Of a stretch of DNA of 64,000 nt, positions 62,731 through 64,000 are shown piece by piece; positions within the stretch are counted from its first letter, which is position 1; each line of letters begins with the position of its first letter. Where the stretch lies: contig NZ_JTKH01000024.1 of the NCBI RefSeq assembly GCF_000827885.1, positions 248,001-312,000 of the forward strand. The letters run 5' to 3'. The notes beneath the pieces were generated by a model, which saw only the letters and a list, made by a program, of their open reading frames with translations, did no database searches and was not told where the DNA came from. This DNA is from Vibrio renipiscarius (GTDB taxonomy: Bacteria > Pseudomonadota > Gammaproteobacteria > Enterobacterales > Vibrionaceae). The position numbers and the translations under genes are program-made.

Positions 62731-64000
62731 CTAGCTTTCAACGAGGTAGCAACTTAGAACATTTAGTGCATTTCTCCCTTGCACACGCGTAGCGTCTTTA
62801 ACTGCAAGTTGCTCATTGGATGAAAGTTTAAGCCAATCATGCCAATCACAGTTTTCAAGTGAATCAAAGTGAACAAAATACTCTTCGTCTTTATCATCTC
62901 GAGAAAACAAGAAGTTAGTTCGATTACCTACTTTATTTTCAGCAAATCTGTGAATTTTCACCAGCGTATATTCTGGGTTAACATCATTGCGATTAATAGC
63001 ATTTTTGTAATTAGGACTACTGTAAGACTGCCAATAATTTTTGCATGCAAATGGATTATTTGGAACAGAAATATTTGATAACTCTCTGGCAATCAACTTA
63101 ATGTCTTCAGAAGACTTATTTCGAGATGTATCTACAATATCAACTAAATGCTTATCACAGAACTCTAGAAATTGGAGGCAACTGATCTTATCATATCGAC
63201 AATTCTGTTCATACTTATAAAAATAAACCAACTCTTCAATAACTTTAAAGCCTTGCGTCGCAGATGCTAATGAGTAACCATCATTCCTATATATATCATC
63301 AAGTATTTTAGTTGCACTGTTGAATATACTAACTATTTGTGCGGTATCATTTTTATTTGTAGCTTCAATCTTTCGTTTATATGCACTTGCTCTATACGTT
63401 CCGAACAAAGAACTAAACTCTTCTTCGTCTTTCCATTTTTTTGTATATTCTAGGACGAAATCATAGTGCCCTATATATAAGTGACTTAAAAAATATCCCT
63501 GATATATAGAGTCATAAAAAGGAATGATATCATCTTCTGTTTTTACAGCTCTTATCTGGCTTACTAAGTTGTCATACATTTCAATTGATTTATCGAATTT
63601 CGATGTTTCAAAATAGTATCTAGCAATCATATACTTCGTTGTCATATCATCAGTCAATGCTATTGATTTTAAATACAACTTTTCCGCCTGTGAATACAAT
63701 TGAAGAACTTCACAAACTTTAGCGTAAGATCTTAAGAACAGATAACTATCAGAGTAATGCTCTTCATTTTGACTAAATGAAGCGTAAAGCTCAGATAATT
63801 TTCCTTTATTTGCATTTTTTGCAAACCTAAACTTCACAAAGTCAGCCATGATTATTTTTAAACCTGACTCTATATCATTGGGTAGAAACTGTATATGCCA
63901 ACATGGGAAGTTTGATGCCCTTTGATCTATATCGATCTGATGTAAAACATTTTGTTGCTGAATAAGCTTTGCTTGAATGTGCTCTCTAATGGCAATGCAC
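62731..64000 (-). CDS. TPR protein with C-terminal cold-shock-like domain (cut by right edge)
   Basis: The frame is open from 62731 to the right edge, so the gene continues beyond 64000. The 50 codons upstream of the internal ATG at 63849 are clearly coding (IREHIQAKLIQQQNVLHQI..., FPCWHIQFLPNDIE), so that ATG is not the start. Residues after it form TPR-like helical repeats (YSQAEKLYLKSIALTDD, FDKSIEMYDNLVSQ). The last 90 residues (VKIHRFAENKVGNRTNFLFSRDDKDEEYFVHFDSLEN, RVQGRNALNVLS) look like a cold-shock/S1-type RNA-binding fold. In a defence-rich island an effector domain beyond the edge is plausible but unseen. Confidence 0.65.
   Translation of the reverse strand, partial: CIAIREHIQAKLIQQQNVLHQIDIDQRASNFPCWHIQFLPNDIESGLKIIMADFVKFRFAKNANKGKLSELYASFSQNEEHYSDSYLFLRSYAKVCEVLQLYSQAEKLYLKSIALTDDMTTKYMIARYYFETSKFDKSIEMYDNLVSQIRAVKTEDDIIPFYDSIYQGYFLSHLYIGHYDFVLEYTKKWKDEEEFSSLFGTYRASAYKRKIEATNKNDTAQIVSIFNSATKILDDIYRNDGYSLASATQGFKVIEELVYFYKYEQNCRYDKISCLQFLEFCDKHLVDIVDTSRNKSSEDIKLIARELSNISVPNNPFACKNYWQSYSSPNYKNAINRNDVNPEYTLVKIHRFAENKVGNRTNFLFSRDDKDEEYFVHFDSLENCDWHDWLKLSSNEQLAVKDATRVQGRNALNVLSCYLVES

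Overview
The window reads as chromosomal DNA of a marine gamma-proteobacterium, most likely a Vibrio or close relative. The evidence is the style of the proteins (PpiB, IrgA-type receptor, YgjV, a GEMM c-di-GMP riboswitch), four LysR regulators, many secreted or surface proteins, and a tRNA-Ser. Roughly the first 51 kb is accessory metabolism on an otherwise ordinary chromosome. From about 51.3 kb to the right edge the DNA is more AT-rich and carries integrases, a relaxase, a serine recombinase and restriction-like genes, so it looks like stacked mobile islands.

Layout. 0-11.6 kb: a sulfosugar locus. A TRAP binding protein, a sulfoquinovosidase with every known substrate and catalytic residue, a fused dihydroxyacetone kinase and a glycerol dehydrogenase form a leftward operon, with a LysR gene divergent from it. 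Further left are a TauE/SafE anion exporter and a divergent glycyl radical enzyme cut by the window edge. I infer uptake and hydrolysis of sulfoquinovosyl glycerol, salvage of the glycerol through DHA to DHAP, and possibly radical C-S cleavage with sulfite export. 11.8-19.6 kb: a periplasmic electron-transfer locus (cytochrome b561, tetraheme NapC type, diheme cytochrome fused to two DUF1566 domains, beta-propeller, SCO, PCuAC, TlpA, cytochrome c) with no recognisable terminal enzyme, plus a LysR. 19.8-22 kb: lipoprotein, tRNA-Ser(UGA), ppiB. 22.1-25.6 kb: a 1083-residue secreted metalloprotease-like protein behind a c-di-GMP-I riboswitch and a hairpin that buries its ribosome binding site. 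27.2-30.4 kb: a tightly coupled five-gene small-molecule operon with a LysR. 30.8-36 kb: a GGDEF protein and a three-gene polysaccharide synthase module (TackOD1/degenerate GGDEF, processive GT2, HlyD). 36.1-45.3 kb: sulfatase, DUF4345 protein, outer membrane protein and a 2009-residue metalloprotease lipoprotein. 46-51 kb: cytochrome b561, an integrase relic, LysR, and a Fur-box TonB receptor with an esterase.

51.3-64 kb, islands: a frameshifted tyrosine integrase coupled to a gene broken by one in-frame TGA, a displaced copy of the tRNA-Ser 3' end (att-like), a PD-(D/E)XK-like/zinc-ribbon gene pair, a DUF262 restriction-type protein, an orphan XRE regulator with a long palindrome, a serine recombinase, a relaxase, an intact-length tyrosine integrase, a strikingly regular 21-bp array, a degenerate P-loop kinase-like gene with a partner, and a TPR/cold-shock-like protein running off the right edge.

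Best candidates for new biology: the sulfosugar/glycyl-radical locus, the copper/heme electron-transfer locus with the cytochrome-DUF1566 fusion, the c-di-GMP riboswitch protease, the TackOD1 polysaccharide module, the 21-bp array, and the small genes of the island. All assignments come from reading the sequence; no database search was run.
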